Positions 51,418 to 62,571 of a stretch of 64,000 nt of DNA are shown in pieces. The stretch's first letter is position 1. The number at the start of each line of letters is the position of its first letter. The DNA lies in assembly GCA_002914805.1 (NCBI GenBank), contig JXTB01000019.1, positions 50,625-114,624 of the forward strand, written 5' to 3'. Made by a program: the position numbers and the translations under genes. The notes under the pieces are model-generated. The model was not told where the DNA came from and did no database searches. It worked only from the letters and a program-made list of their open reading frames with translations. The stretch comes from Parasponia andersonii (taxonomy: Eukaryota > Streptophyta > Magnoliopsida > Rosales > Cannabaceae).

Positions 51418-52000
51418 TCTAATAGGTATTTTTTTTCTTTATCTATGGATAGGTATTTTTTTTAGCCATTAGATCATCATTTAATAGTGACCCAATGACT
51501 ATAATGAAGTGTATGAAAAGACGTGCATTATTAATACTCTTTCTCTCTCTTATTTTTTATAATAAAAAAATATACATGCTAAATTTTCATCGGCCAAATT
51601 GATACCTATACATAGGTAAAAAAAAAATATATCTATTGAATTAGTGCCCTATATATATATATATAAATATATATATATCTATATCATGATACATTTTGAA
51701 ATACAGACATATATTAACTTCGTCCCTCCCTTTGCCCTTATATTTCAAAATGTATCATGACATTTATATATATATATGGAAGTTGGCACCAATTCTAGTA
51801 TAGTAGGAATTCTTTTTTTTTTAAGCTATATATATATATATATATAGATATTATTTTGGTTAATTAAAATTTATCATGCACTTTTTTTTTATACTTAAAA
51901 ATAAAAAAAGACACAATACTAATGATACGTGTTTTTTTATGTATATTATTATAATCGTTGAATTACTGTTATTGAAAAATTATTAAAAAAAATACTTACT
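51418..52000. mobile_element. Two MITE-like copies in inverted orientation around a perfect hairpin
   Basis: The left copy (about 51418-51649, ending GAATTAGTGCCC) and the right copy (about 51785-52000, starting GGCACCAATTCTAG) are related as reverse complements over most of their length, with many differences. Between them lies a perfect 20-bp inverted repeat, TCATGATACATTTTGAAATA (51684-51703, complement at 51741-51760), with a 37-base loop and (TA)n on both outer sides. A third related segment lies at about 60340-60405. No coding capacity is present. Confidence 0.5.
51684..51760. repeat. Perfect 20-bp stem hairpin, 37-base loop
   Basis: The arms 51684-51703 and 51741-51760 are exact reverse complements. 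The flanking TA tracts could lengthen the stem on either side. Confidence 0.85.
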
Positions 52001-52015
52001 GGCTTGACAACCTAG

Positions 52016-52048
<33 letters not shown>

Positions 52049-52049
<1 letters not shown>

Positions 52050-55000
52050 TCTAAAAGAAAAACTTAGATATGTGACCTTTTTTTAGTGATTTTTCTAGTA
52101 AAATGTCAAAATATATATATATATATATATTAGTGATATTATATAAAAAAAAATGTCAGTTATTCTCATCATTTAAATAAATATTTTAAAATTTAGTTTA
52201 TACTTGCACTTTCAAAATGCCACAAAAATTTGAGAAAATTTATTTTTTTATGGTAATTTTTTAAAAGAATATTGAAAAATATCAAAATTTAAAATTGTTC
52301 AGATCTTAGATTTAATTATAAAAATATTACTTTTAAAAGTATTTAGGAAAATGTCACTTTTTATTAATTGATGAAATAATTAAGGCAGCTAGTTGAGTTA
52401 CTTGAGGTAACTTGATCAGTTACTTCAAGTAACTGAATTAGTTATCCTAAGTAACCTAACTAGTTTTCTCGAGTACTATTAAAATGTACCAATTTTGAAG
52501 AAAAAAATGATAATTTTTATAAATATTTTTTAAAAATATTATTTTTCTAATAAAACTTTTAAAAAGTACTATTTTTCTAAATTAATCTAAAATTTTTCAA
52601 AAAAATGAGTCCAATTTTTTTAATTTTTTGTACTTTGGACCTTAGAAGCCCTAAAGATTTAACTTTAATAACATTTTAAAAATGTCACTAATATTTTTCA
52701 TTAGTGACATTTTGAGAATACCATTTTATCTTGTTATATATACCATTTTATCTTGTTATATATATCTTAAACGAATTTTTTTAATTGAATTTTCAAGTTT
52801 TTTTTCTCTTTCCCATAACTTCTTATCTTATATTTTCCTCCCATTCAAAATATATAAGAACTTCATGAAACTTTCTCTATAAGAGTATTTTGTTCTCTAT
52901 TTTATTGATCTCATTTTTGTTTTCATTAATTCTTAAAATTATGTTGAAAATTATTTTCTCTGGGAATTCGAAGGTTTTATTGATTTTTCAGTTATAATTA
53001 AAAGGGTAAAATCTGTTGTCATATGAGATATTGCAGCATCACTATCTGTGTTGACTGATAGTGATTCTGGGTTGGTGTTGCAATATCACTGGATTATTTG
53101 ATCTGACATTTTTGAACGTGTTTGTCCGAATTTTACAGTTGTCTTATGATTGAATATATGCTCAATTAGTTGGGTTTTAATCAGAAATATCAATAGTTAT
53201 TGTTTGCCTTATAAGAAAATTATATTCACATATTTCTTTCTTATTTAGATGTGCTTTTAATGAAAATTGATTATTATGTGATTAATAATACTAATTGGTT
53301 AATATTTCTAGAGATAATCAATCTTGATTTTAATCAATCAGATTATTATTTTGGGGCTAATTTAATCTGATTACTTTGAGAACTTACATTTTATGGAAAC
53401 TAACTTATTTTATGAGTAGTAAATTTAATCTCTTGAGGTATCGTTTCCTTATTAATTTTAAGCTGATTCTTTTTGTGTGTGAACATCTTTTATTTAATTG
53501 ATTTGTATAAAAAATGGAATTTTTATTTCAGGTAACAAATCAACACTTCTTTAGAAAGGTTACAAATCTGGTTATTTAGATAAGGCCGATTTTGTAATAT
53601 TACTTTGCAAAATTAGTAATAATTTTATATCAGCTTTGATTGCGAAAATTTTATCTTTGACTGATTTAATTGGCCTCTATTAGCATTTATGATGAAGAGA
53701 ACGTGTCTTACAAATTACCAAAGATTAGAAGAGCTCAAACACTATAAATAGGTGTCTAGGCTAGAGTCTTAGGTGTGCCATGTATGTTTGAGATTGCCAT
53801 TAGAATAATATCTTGATAAATCTGTCTATAATTTATATTGTGAGACTAGGGGAGATTCTTAATCGTGAGAATGCTTCAAGAGAAGTACGAACACTTCGGG
53901 AGAAGTGCAACAAGTCTTTGGGAGAAGGCAGATTCCGTGAAATCTGAAAGGGAGTTCAGACGGAAGGAATCATATCAAGTTGATGAGAGCTCGCTAGACA
54001 GATTAATAAAGGAGTACTGGCATGTTGCAACATTTAAAATGAGTGGTTTAAATTTGATTGGTATTTGTACTTACATTATTCTTTACTAATAAGTTTATTT
54101 CTCTGAGCGTAGCCCCTTGGATGTAGATTATTGGGAGATAGTTAAACCAAGTAAAAATATTATGTGTTAAATTTTTTTTTTTACTTTTCAGTGTTACAGC
54201 ATTTATATCATAATTTTCCGCATGTTTACTTTACGTAATTAATTGGACAATTAATTATATTCTGTAAGAATATAAGAAACTGTCGTAATAATAATGAATA
54301 ATTTCATATACTCATGTTCTTCCTCTTTCTTTTTTTGGTTCTATACATTCTATGATTATCTATTTTCAATTAAATTTTATATTGAATTCCTAATGTTCTT
54401 ATTCAATTAATATTGTTGATATTATTTTCTTATTGGTGGATTTGTTTACGTTACCCAAATCTTAAAGCTTTATAAATCTATAGTGAGAATAAAAGGTAAG
54501 ATGATCAAATTTTAATGTTCAAAAACCCCAATGCACCTGTTCTTTTGCTCTCTTGAGTGAGAATATTGGTTATTCTTTAGATGATGGAGTAACCATCTAT
54601 GTTCGTTTTTTTTTTTTTCTCTATATGTTCATATCACGAAACCAAAAATATTTTAACTACGCTAATGTCGTCGTATTGTTGTTTTATCGGTATAGGAAAA
54701 TTCAAATGAGTTCGGACTCTAAGTTTCAAAGAGCGAGAAATCAAATGCTTATCAGAGCGATGGATCTAAAAAAAATGTTAATTTAATTTTATTATTATTA
54801 TTTTTTAGATAACCATGTATATAACATTTGAATATTTGACTTATATACAATTTGAAATTGATCATGTAATTTCGACCAAATATTTTGGCAATAAAAATAT
54901 TATGTCATTATTTTATTGTTTTCTTTGATTAATTTATTTTGTAATTAATGATGATAAGTTAGTATATAAAGTCAGTTAAATAAATTTCTACCTTTATTCA

Positions 55001-55382
55001 AATAAATTAAAATCAAATTTGCTAATAATTTTTTAAAATTCAAATTTAGTTAGTTAATTTATCTATTTATAAAATTATTTTTTCGGTTACATTTTATAAT
55101 GCCACTGAAACTTTTCTTTCCATTTAAAAAAAAAAAAATTTTATGAAGTTAAAGAATTTAGTGACATTTGGAAATGTCATTACCATAATTAATTAACATT
55201 TAATAAATGTTACTGAAGGTGATGATACAGTGAAATGTCACTAGGACTTTTAGTGACATTCTTTTAGTGGCAAGAGTATATTTTACATTTGTAGCAAATA
55301 CCATTAATTCTATAAATTATATCAGTAAAGCTAGGTAACTTTGACACTTTTAAATGCCACAATCATGATTTTTGTTGTTGTG
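52049..55382. mobile_element. Possible decayed CACTA-like element
   Basis: Motifs of the kind TTAGTGACATTT / AAATGTCACTA cluster near both ends (52070-52150 and 52660-52720; 55150-55260). The left edge, CTAAAAGAAAAACTTAG, and the right edge, ATTTTTGTTGTTGTG, resemble worn CACTACAA-type termini. The interior contains a gene-like patch around 53740-54090: a TATAAATA at about 53743 and a 74-codon open frame at 53865-54089, which I cannot assign. No transposase domain or certain target duplication was found, so this is a tentative call. Confidence 0.33.
52262..52660 (+). repeat. Dispersed repeat, copy 1
   Basis: It shares a collinear series of segments with 56445-56824, including TTTTTATTAATTG, TAACTTGATNAGTTA, CTAAGTAACC-like sequence and ACAAATTTTGAAGAA. 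Its centre contains several short inverted copies of AGTTACTT. Confidence 0.65.
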
Positions 55383-56444
55383 AAATGCACACTATTTTGC
55401 AGATAGAAATACGGTTATCTCTTTAGTTGATAACTAAAATTTAAACGATGTCTCTACCAAAAACGTTTTATTTAAAATTTTACATTATTACTTGAAAGTT
55501 TAATTAATTGCGTCAACTTGAAAATTAAATTTTCATTATGCACTTTTGTGAGAAAACTACGTTGTATGCTCCTTTTTCTGACTTTATGTCGGTACATATC
55601 CCTTTTTATTTGATTAACTATTATGCCTATTTCTCGTTGTATAATTTCGTTAATGACGTTTTTACCCTTGAGAGAGAATACAATTAAGAGGAAATTGGGC
55701 CCAACATCTGTTTTAGGCAACATATTTAGATGCTTACCCTTTTCGTTAATTAGATTTTTACCCGTTTTCAAGAATATATATAATTCACGTAAAAAATATG
55801 TGTGGTGTACATTTATGAAATATATACTTGTTTCTTAGGTCTATTTTTTATACACAATGTATACCTGTGGTATGCATTTCTCTAAAATTATACCAGATAC
55901 ATATTCTTCCAAAAACGGGTATAAATCTGATAAAAATTGAAGCATATCCATCAAAAGCTGCTCTCTCAAACGGACATTTATGTACTTTTTTCCCGCAATT
56001 AATTTGCGGGGTTTAGTAAGCATAACTCAGCCGATAGGATGAAGGTCCAAGCCCCTTAATATATTTCCATTATGTATTGTTGCATACTTCCTTATGAAAA
56101 ATGTTGGGAAAATTAGACATTGTACAGTATTCACAGAAAAAAAGATTGAAAAATACGGTGGTTTGAGTTTTTTAATGTACGGTATAGTATTTTTTAGAAA
56201 AAAATTATTTTCTAAAAAATATTTTAAAAAATATTATTTCTTAAAATAGTAACTAGAAACCAGTGATCGATATTGATAACCGGTAATTATTTTTAAAATG
56301 GTATTTTTCTTTACAAAAATTAAAAGTGACATTTTTGTTATTTTTTGGGTTTTTATAAGTAAAAGTATTAGAAACCCACAAATATTCTTGACCTGAACTT
56401 ACATACGTGTCAATCAATTATTAATGAGGAAAATAGTTTTTTAT
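55383..56444. other. AT-rich interval, no gene seen
   Basis: Overlapping short frames on both strands near 55470-56020 have no recognisable domain. I see no RNA gene. Confidence 0.5.
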
Positions 56445-56824
56445 GCTAAAAGTTGAAAAAGAAAATTGAAAAATCCCGGGTTTTTGAATGTTTTTGAGAA
56501 ATACCATATTAGAAAATATTTCTTTTGAAAATATTTAGAAAAATACTATTTTTATTAATTGGTGAGATGTTTGAGATAACTTGATTAGTTAATTCAAGGT
56601 ATTAGATTGGTTACCCAAAGAAACCCAATTAGTTATCTCGAGTTTCACTGAAAAGACAAATTTTGAAGAAGAAGTGGTACTTTATAAATATTTCTTAAAA
56701 GTATTATTTTACTAAAAACTTTAAAAAGTGTTATTTGTCTAAATCAATCCTCATTTTTCCAAAAAATCAGCGGATTTTTCAATTTTTGATCCTATGGACT
56801 CAGATTTCTGTAAGAAGCCCATTA
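56445..56824 (+). repeat. Dispersed repeat, copy 2
   Basis: It is the counterpart of 52262-52660, in the same orientation and strongly diverged. Both end close to a GGAC...AAGCCC segment. Confidence 0.65.
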
Positions 56825-57645
56825 TTAATTCATTACTATGGGGGCCGTGGAGAAACTTCTCGTGGTCAGCCCGTATAAAAGATCCATCCACGAGTCCAGT
56901 TTTTTCCAGCCCAATAATACCGCTCATGTCATGATTAGGGGGTCTTTGAGCAAACTTGCTGAACTTTGGGCCTCAGTAATTTAGTTTGAGAAGTGGAAGT
57001 CCAAAACTTCTTTTGACCATGACACGCCTAACAAATGCTATTTTCAGAAAAATGCAAAGTTTTTTGGGCCCAAATTAGTCCTATCTATGTCATTTTCTCT
57101 TTTAGTTTATGTCTCTTTATCAAACGCTGTAGCAAAATAGTTTAGATATATAAGTTTCAGTAGCAAAATGTTATAAGTTTATCAGTTTTGGTATACGGAA
57201 TATAAGATATATTTAGTATAAAACTTGATATAATAACATACCTAGTATATAAACTGATATGTTAATTGATATATTGATATACTGATTACTGATAAACGAC
57301 AAGTCAACGAAGAAATAAAAAAAGGTCATGTATTAAATTAAAGTTAAAAAAAAGGGCAATTTGTTCTAAAAACTCTTAAAAAAATTATTTAGCTGAACAA
57401 CATTTCGTCGCTTAAGTTTTATCCTTGGTAATATCTTTTTTTTTTTTTGTTCTATTAGTTTATTATAAAGTTTTAAATGTTCCTAGTTTTCCTTTGACTG
57501 ACGTTTGTCAACTGGTTGAGGAATTTTTTTTTTTTTTTAGATAAACTAACTTGTTGAGATTTAAAACTATCACAAGGATATTTTAGTACGTGAGACCACT
57601 CGTATACAGAGATGTCGAACGTGCCGCATGTGAGACAATTTGTGT
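56825..57645. other. Interval without a recognisable gene
   Basis: It contains T-runs and a cluster of ATATTGATATACTGAT-type repeats near 57190-57295. No gene or element end was identified. Confidence 0.5.
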
Positions 57646-58328
57646 ATAGAGCTGTTAAATATATCGTCTCGTGTCGAAACAGCTTATTTAATTTGTGTCG
57701 TGTTCACTTTTTAGTTGTATTATACTATATCATACTTAAAATTTAAAATCACTAGTCCGACACAGGTCATTAACTTATGCTTAAATGTTTCATATTGTAT
57801 CGTACTTCATGCCATGCAGTCTAGGCATATGTCAGTTCATTTAGGTCAAAATTGGCTCACTTTATTGATAAATTTTACAAATTTGAGCATGGATATTTTT
57901 TTTCTTTTCAAATCATTCAAATGTATCCCAAAAAAAAACAAAAATTAACATAATAAATTAAAGAAAAAGTTTTTAACACCAAATAAAAGCAAAAAGAGGA
58001 AAAAAAACTTATGAAATATTACAAATCATAATTGATTATAAATTATCTCTTAATTAAGGATGACACTTATATATTAAAAAAATAATTTATAATCATACAT
58101 ATCTAACATGCTAACATGGCGTACCTATATGCTAGCATGATGTGTTATACTGTACCATGCTAATAGGTTGTGTCGTACTCAACTCATTGCACTTAAATTA
58201 TGAGCTCTGTACAACCCACGTAATTGGGCTACTTACCTATATTTTGGCATATGAGCCGTGTTATACCGTGCTTAAGTCAGGTCATGCTACTGTACCATTA
58301 TACCGATCTAGCCATCTTGACAGCTTTA
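57646..58328. mobile_element. Possible hAT-like non-autonomous element
   Basis: The left end, AGAGCTGTTAAATA, and the reverse complement of the right end, TAAAGCTGTCAAGA, form imperfect inverted repeats. The interior is rich in CGTGTCGTG- and GTCATGC-like words, a style seen in a widespread plant hAT-type repeat beginning AGAGCTGTCAA. An 8-bp target duplication could not be confirmed. Confidence 0.35.
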
Positions 58329-58642
58329 CTCGTGTATGGCAAATGTTCTGGCCATCTTTTCAAAACCAAGATGAAAGACGATAAATGCTTCCTTGTTTTG
58401 GACAATTAAAATTATTTTAGCTTGATTTTAGTAAGAAATGAGCCCCGAAAGCAAAAGTACGGTTTAATTTGGATTATGTTTTATGAGTAAAGCAAAAGAA
58501 ACTCTGTGCACTCAGCCTTTTTATGACATTTTAATCTTGACTTGAATTGTAACGTGCATCATGATCATGAATCGTGATGTATTGTCATTTGAGAGCAACC
58601 AGAAAAAAGGATATATCATGTTTGCGATGTGATGAAACACAT

Positions 58643-58744
58643 CAATGAATTTAGTTGAGTTATTAGCACTAGTTGAGCCTACTAGAACTCAACCAATGAA
58701 TTTAGTTGAGTTGTTAGCTTTAGTTGAGTCCAATAGAACTCCTC
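58643..58744. repeat. Tandem duplication, 51 bp x 2
   Basis: Two adjacent copies start CAATGAATTTAGTTGAGTT, with about eight differences between them. Confidence 0.85.
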
Positions 58745-59603
58745 AATAGATATTTACCAGCTAATACATCTTTTTTACAAAAATAAAATAAAATAAAAAA
58801 GAGATGATGAATGCTCCCTTCTTTGCAGACACGTTTAATTGTTAGCTTGAGCTGAGTCAAAAATCAGCTAAAAAGCAAAAGTGTGACTTTGGCCGACACC
58901 CCCTTTTGATGATGTAGTCACTTAATTGGGTCACCAAAGCCGAATGAAAGCAATGTCAAGGCCACTCGATACGATCACTTAAACTTATAAGAAATGTGTT
59001 TCGGGTGCTATTTTGTGATTTTATTAAAAAGAAATTAAAGAAGCGTAAGATAATTAAAAATAAGTAAGGATAGCGGTAAAAAATGGAAAAAAATGACATA
59101 AAAAATTGTAAAGATATAGTTTTATGTGGTAGAAAATTATTTTCATCTTTGACAACTCAATTTATAAGTAAAAAGGTATGGATAGTTTTAATGACTATCA
59201 CCATGTGTTAAATAGTCAGTATTTCTGACACAGGTAATACCAGTCATTTGCTTAGAAATAAGCAAAAAGATTGTTAGTTTTTCTAACACATGTGATTTTA
59301 GTCATTCGGTCAAAAATATAAATAAATAATACTAAAATAAATAATTAAAAAGTTAGATCTTTGATATAGCTGATTCCAACTATATTGTCAAAGTTAAAAA
59401 AAATAAAAATAAAAATGTTGAATTTAACGTGAACGATTATAAACAAGAGTCGTATACGCTACAATTCAGAATCACAGATTTACAGAAATTTAAAGTGCAG
59501 AATTTAAATGTTAGTACAACATATAATCTATTAATTAACACATTGCAAAATAATTAGCGCATGAAAGACAATGGATGAGTAGCTCAGTATTTCTTAAATC
59601 TGC

Positions 59604-59643
<40 letters not shown>

Positions 59644-61271
59644 ATATATATACGGATGAGTTTTCAAAGGGTATTTTTATTTTTGCTCCACGGATGAGTA
59701 AGTTTGATTAATTTAGAAATAAACCTATAATAACTAGTCATCTCATTCAATATATTAGTTTCCCATTAATTTTTTATTTCTTTCCTTTTTAAAAATTTAA
59801 TTTAAAGTTTAATTTTTTTAATTACTTTTAATTTAAAACTATATGTACTATTGTATCTTCAATATTTAATAAAATTTCTTTTTTTACTCTATAAAAGGTA
59901 GAATCAAAGGTAGTATAACTTTCATTTTATGAATAAGTTGTTTTCTTAAATAAAAAAAAAAACTATGAATAAAGCAATTACATTAAAAAAAAATTTGTTT
60001 ACAAAAACTTTATGTGTGAATCAGTTGAAAATTTGTTTATTTTTTGTTATTTTTTTTTTCCAACGAATAAAATAGTTAAGAATAATTTAGGATTATTAAC
60101 TATTTTTTATTAGTTTTATTTTCTTATTAAAAAAAAAACAAAAATTGACCACCTCATCAAATTGTTCATCTTTTTTTGTTTTAACTAATTTTCTATATTT
60201 ATGTATATATTAACTATAATAAATTTTTTAATAAATATTTTAATATTATTTTAACCATTAAATCAAAATTCAAAAATTAAACCACTCGTCTACGAAATAA
60301 AAATAAAATATCTATTGAAATATATATATGTATATATATTTATATATACACCTCATTATAGTCATTGGATTACCATTGGCGATAAAAAAAATATCTATAC
60401 CTACTAACTTATATATATATATATATATGGATGGACGGACGTATATACGATGAGACCGAAGTATATACGATGACTTCGAGTGGGGATAATTATATGATAT
60501 AGTAAATACTGAACTAATAGAACGAAGAGAATACGAGAATCTTTAGGTAGAATGATTGAGAAAAAGACAAACGGAGATGATGGGTTTGGTTATTTGTATT
60601 TGAGAAAGAGAAAAGTAATAATTTGGTTGGGAGAGAGAGAATGATAGAACGATAGGAATGTTGTAATTGTATTGCCTGTTCTTTTTACACGGGTTATAAG
60701 CCTTTATATAGGCAAAGCTTCAAGCGTTTGAAGTGATGACAACGATCCTAAGAGTTCTTATATGGCTGACACATCTTATGCTAGGTGTCATCTTCTAAGA
60801 GGAGAATTTTGTATATTTGACATCTGACACTATTTTATTGGCTAATACAACAATATTTATTTAATTATTTTAATTTGGTGTTGACAAATGACCAAAAAAA
60901 TATTTTCAATAAAAAATTGACATGTTTTCTGGATCATATAGAATTATTGTATCATTTGTAATTTAATATTTTAATTAATAATTAATTATAAAAGATTTGT
61001 CACACCCGAGACAAAAATATAAACACAAAAAATCACAACATGATGAAAAAACTCACAAATATAATTGAAGCATTTTTTTTGGGATTAATATCCTAGAAAA
61101 AACTATCTACCGCACAAAATAGCCTTTTCAATAAGGAAAAAGGAAGGAGGAAAAAAAAAAAAAAAAAAGGACTCGGAGTGAGTCTGAAATAGCCTTTTCA
61201 ATAAGAAAAAGGAAAAAAACAAAAAAGGACTCGGAATGAGTCTGAAATTATTCGAATTAGTTTAGCAGCTG
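58745..61271. other. Interval downstream of the second intact dirigent gene
   Basis: It holds an (ATA)n microsatellite at 59604-59641, MITE-like sequence at about 60340-60405, and a block at about 60500-60890 containing GTTATAAGCCTTTATATAGGC that looks like an LTR or promoter fragment without identifiable ends. No gene is seen. The segment TCACACCCGAGAC at about 61000 resembles an LTR edge, but no partner was found. Confidence 0.5.
59604..59641. repeat. (ATA)n microsatellite
   Basis: About 12 uninterrupted trinucleotide units. Confidence 0.95.
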
Positions 61272-61880
61272 TTAATAATGGAGAACATAAACATTGTACT
61301 CAACAACAGCATCCCCAGTTTTGAAATCAACAGTATGAGTCCTGGCTTGAGCATAGCCTCTAGCGAACCTAAAAAGCCCACTTCCACCTACGATCGGCAT
61401 CTCTCTTACCTCCGAAAGCACAGCGTTTCGCCCCAAAATGCTGAGAGTGCTACAATTGTACTTCCCTTCGGTGAAAACATAGTTGAGAACCATTAGAAAC
61501 CCCAGCTCAAACTGCGAGGCCGAGGCGTATATCCCTTGGGCTCTTCCGACTATCTTGGAGCTCGGTTCCGGCCCCACGGTCAAAGGGTCATCCATCATCA
61601 CGACGGCGCCGAACCACGTCGACGAATTGTTTGTCGTTTTAGCCTCGGCGACTCGTATGGCGGTCGGGTTTCGGCCGCTGACGATGTCGTGGAAGTAGAA
61701 GTGGAGGTGGCTCAGCTTCTCTCGTTTATTGAGGCCTAGCTTTTTCTGAGATAAGGATCTCGAGAAGGCGTGGTGATCATGATCGTCAGCAGTAGTGGTA
61801 GTACTGGCGACGGTTCTGATGATCAAGATGAAGAAAATGATGAAAGTTTGGGTGATTTTTTGGGTACCTGGCTCGGCCAT
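61272..61880 (-). CDS. Dirigent protein (DIR22-like), intact
   Basis: This is a 202-residue, single-exon protein. Residues 1-25 make a signal peptide (hydrophobic 11-25), followed by a linker rich in Asp and His (DDHDHH, 32-37) not seen in the other intact copy. The dirigent domain is complete: KREKLSHLHFYFHDIVSG (52-69), MMDDPLTVGPE (95-105), GRAQGIYASASQ (112-123), NYVFTEGKYNCSTLSILGRN (133-152), [17 protein letters not shown] (159-175) and [14 protein letters not shown] at the C-terminus. Sequons occur at 84, 85 and 142. The expected role is as for the paralogue: a secreted, non-catalytic or weakly catalytic guide for stereoselective phenolic coupling. The group is DIR-b/d by its C-terminus; the substrate is unknown. 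The ATG at 61878-61880 is followed directly by GCC, as in the paralogues. The codons cover the full family length with no break. Confidence 0.95.
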   Translation of the reverse strand: MAEPGTQKITQTFIIFFILIIRTVASTTTTADDHDHHAFSRSLSQKKLGLNKREKLSHLHFYFHDIVSGRNPTAIRVAEAKTTNNSSTWFGAVVMMDDPLTVGPEPSSKIVGRAQGIYASASQFELGFLMVLNYVFTEGKYNCSTLSILGRNAVLSEVREMPIVGGSGLFRFARGYAQARTHTVDFKTGDAVVEYNVYVLHY

Positions 61881-61960
61881 TATTGCGGTGGAGAGGGAAG
61901 AGTTGCTTTTTCTCTCTCTTTACATGTACGAGTGGACACCTTTTGTCTGTCATATAGCAC

Positions 61961-61987
<27 letters not shown>
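61961..61987 (-). promoter_or_regulatory. TATA-rich core promoter of the 61272-61880 dirigent gene
   Basis: An uninterrupted (TA)n tract lies 80-107 bp upstream of the ATG, in the same place as the TATAAATA of the other intact copy. Because a microsatellite acts as the TATA region, its length is likely to vary between individuals. Confidence 0.5.
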
Positions 61988-61995
<8 letters not shown>

Positions 61996-62533
61996 TGGGT
62001 TGTAGCCCAATGTATGATTCATCATTTTCTGTATTGCAGGTAGATTAACCGTAAAGCTTCACTAATATTTGAGAGAGGATATCACTTTTTATACTTTCTA
62101 TTTTTTCACTTTCTGTAATTTATATCTTACTTTTTTATTATTATCGATATTAACAAATAAATTTAAAATTTTGTTATAAATATATATTTTGAGGCTAATT
62201 TAAAATAATTAATTTTTAAAAAAATTATTTAAAAAAATTAAAAATAATTGATATAAAAATTGATTTAAAAATAAATTTATTAAATTATTTTGATAAATTA
62301 ATTATTTTAAATTAGTATTAAATTATAAATTTGAAATTTAATTTATAATAAATTTTAAATATAAGGATAAATGTTGATAATAACTAAAGTATAAAATATA
62401 ATTTGAACAAAATATTAAAATACAAAGTATAAAATTGATAATATCTCTATTTGTGAAAACACTGTTAAAGGCATTTCTATTTCTATTACTATTCCTTTTT
62501 TTTTTAACAAGAAAAAAATTTACGAATATGTGC

Positions 62534-62571
<38 letters not shown>

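Noticed and set aside
51380-52140. Repeated (TA)n blocks considered as a regulatory or CRISPR-like array
   Set aside because: These are simple microsatellites without unique spacers, and the setting is a plant nuclear genome.
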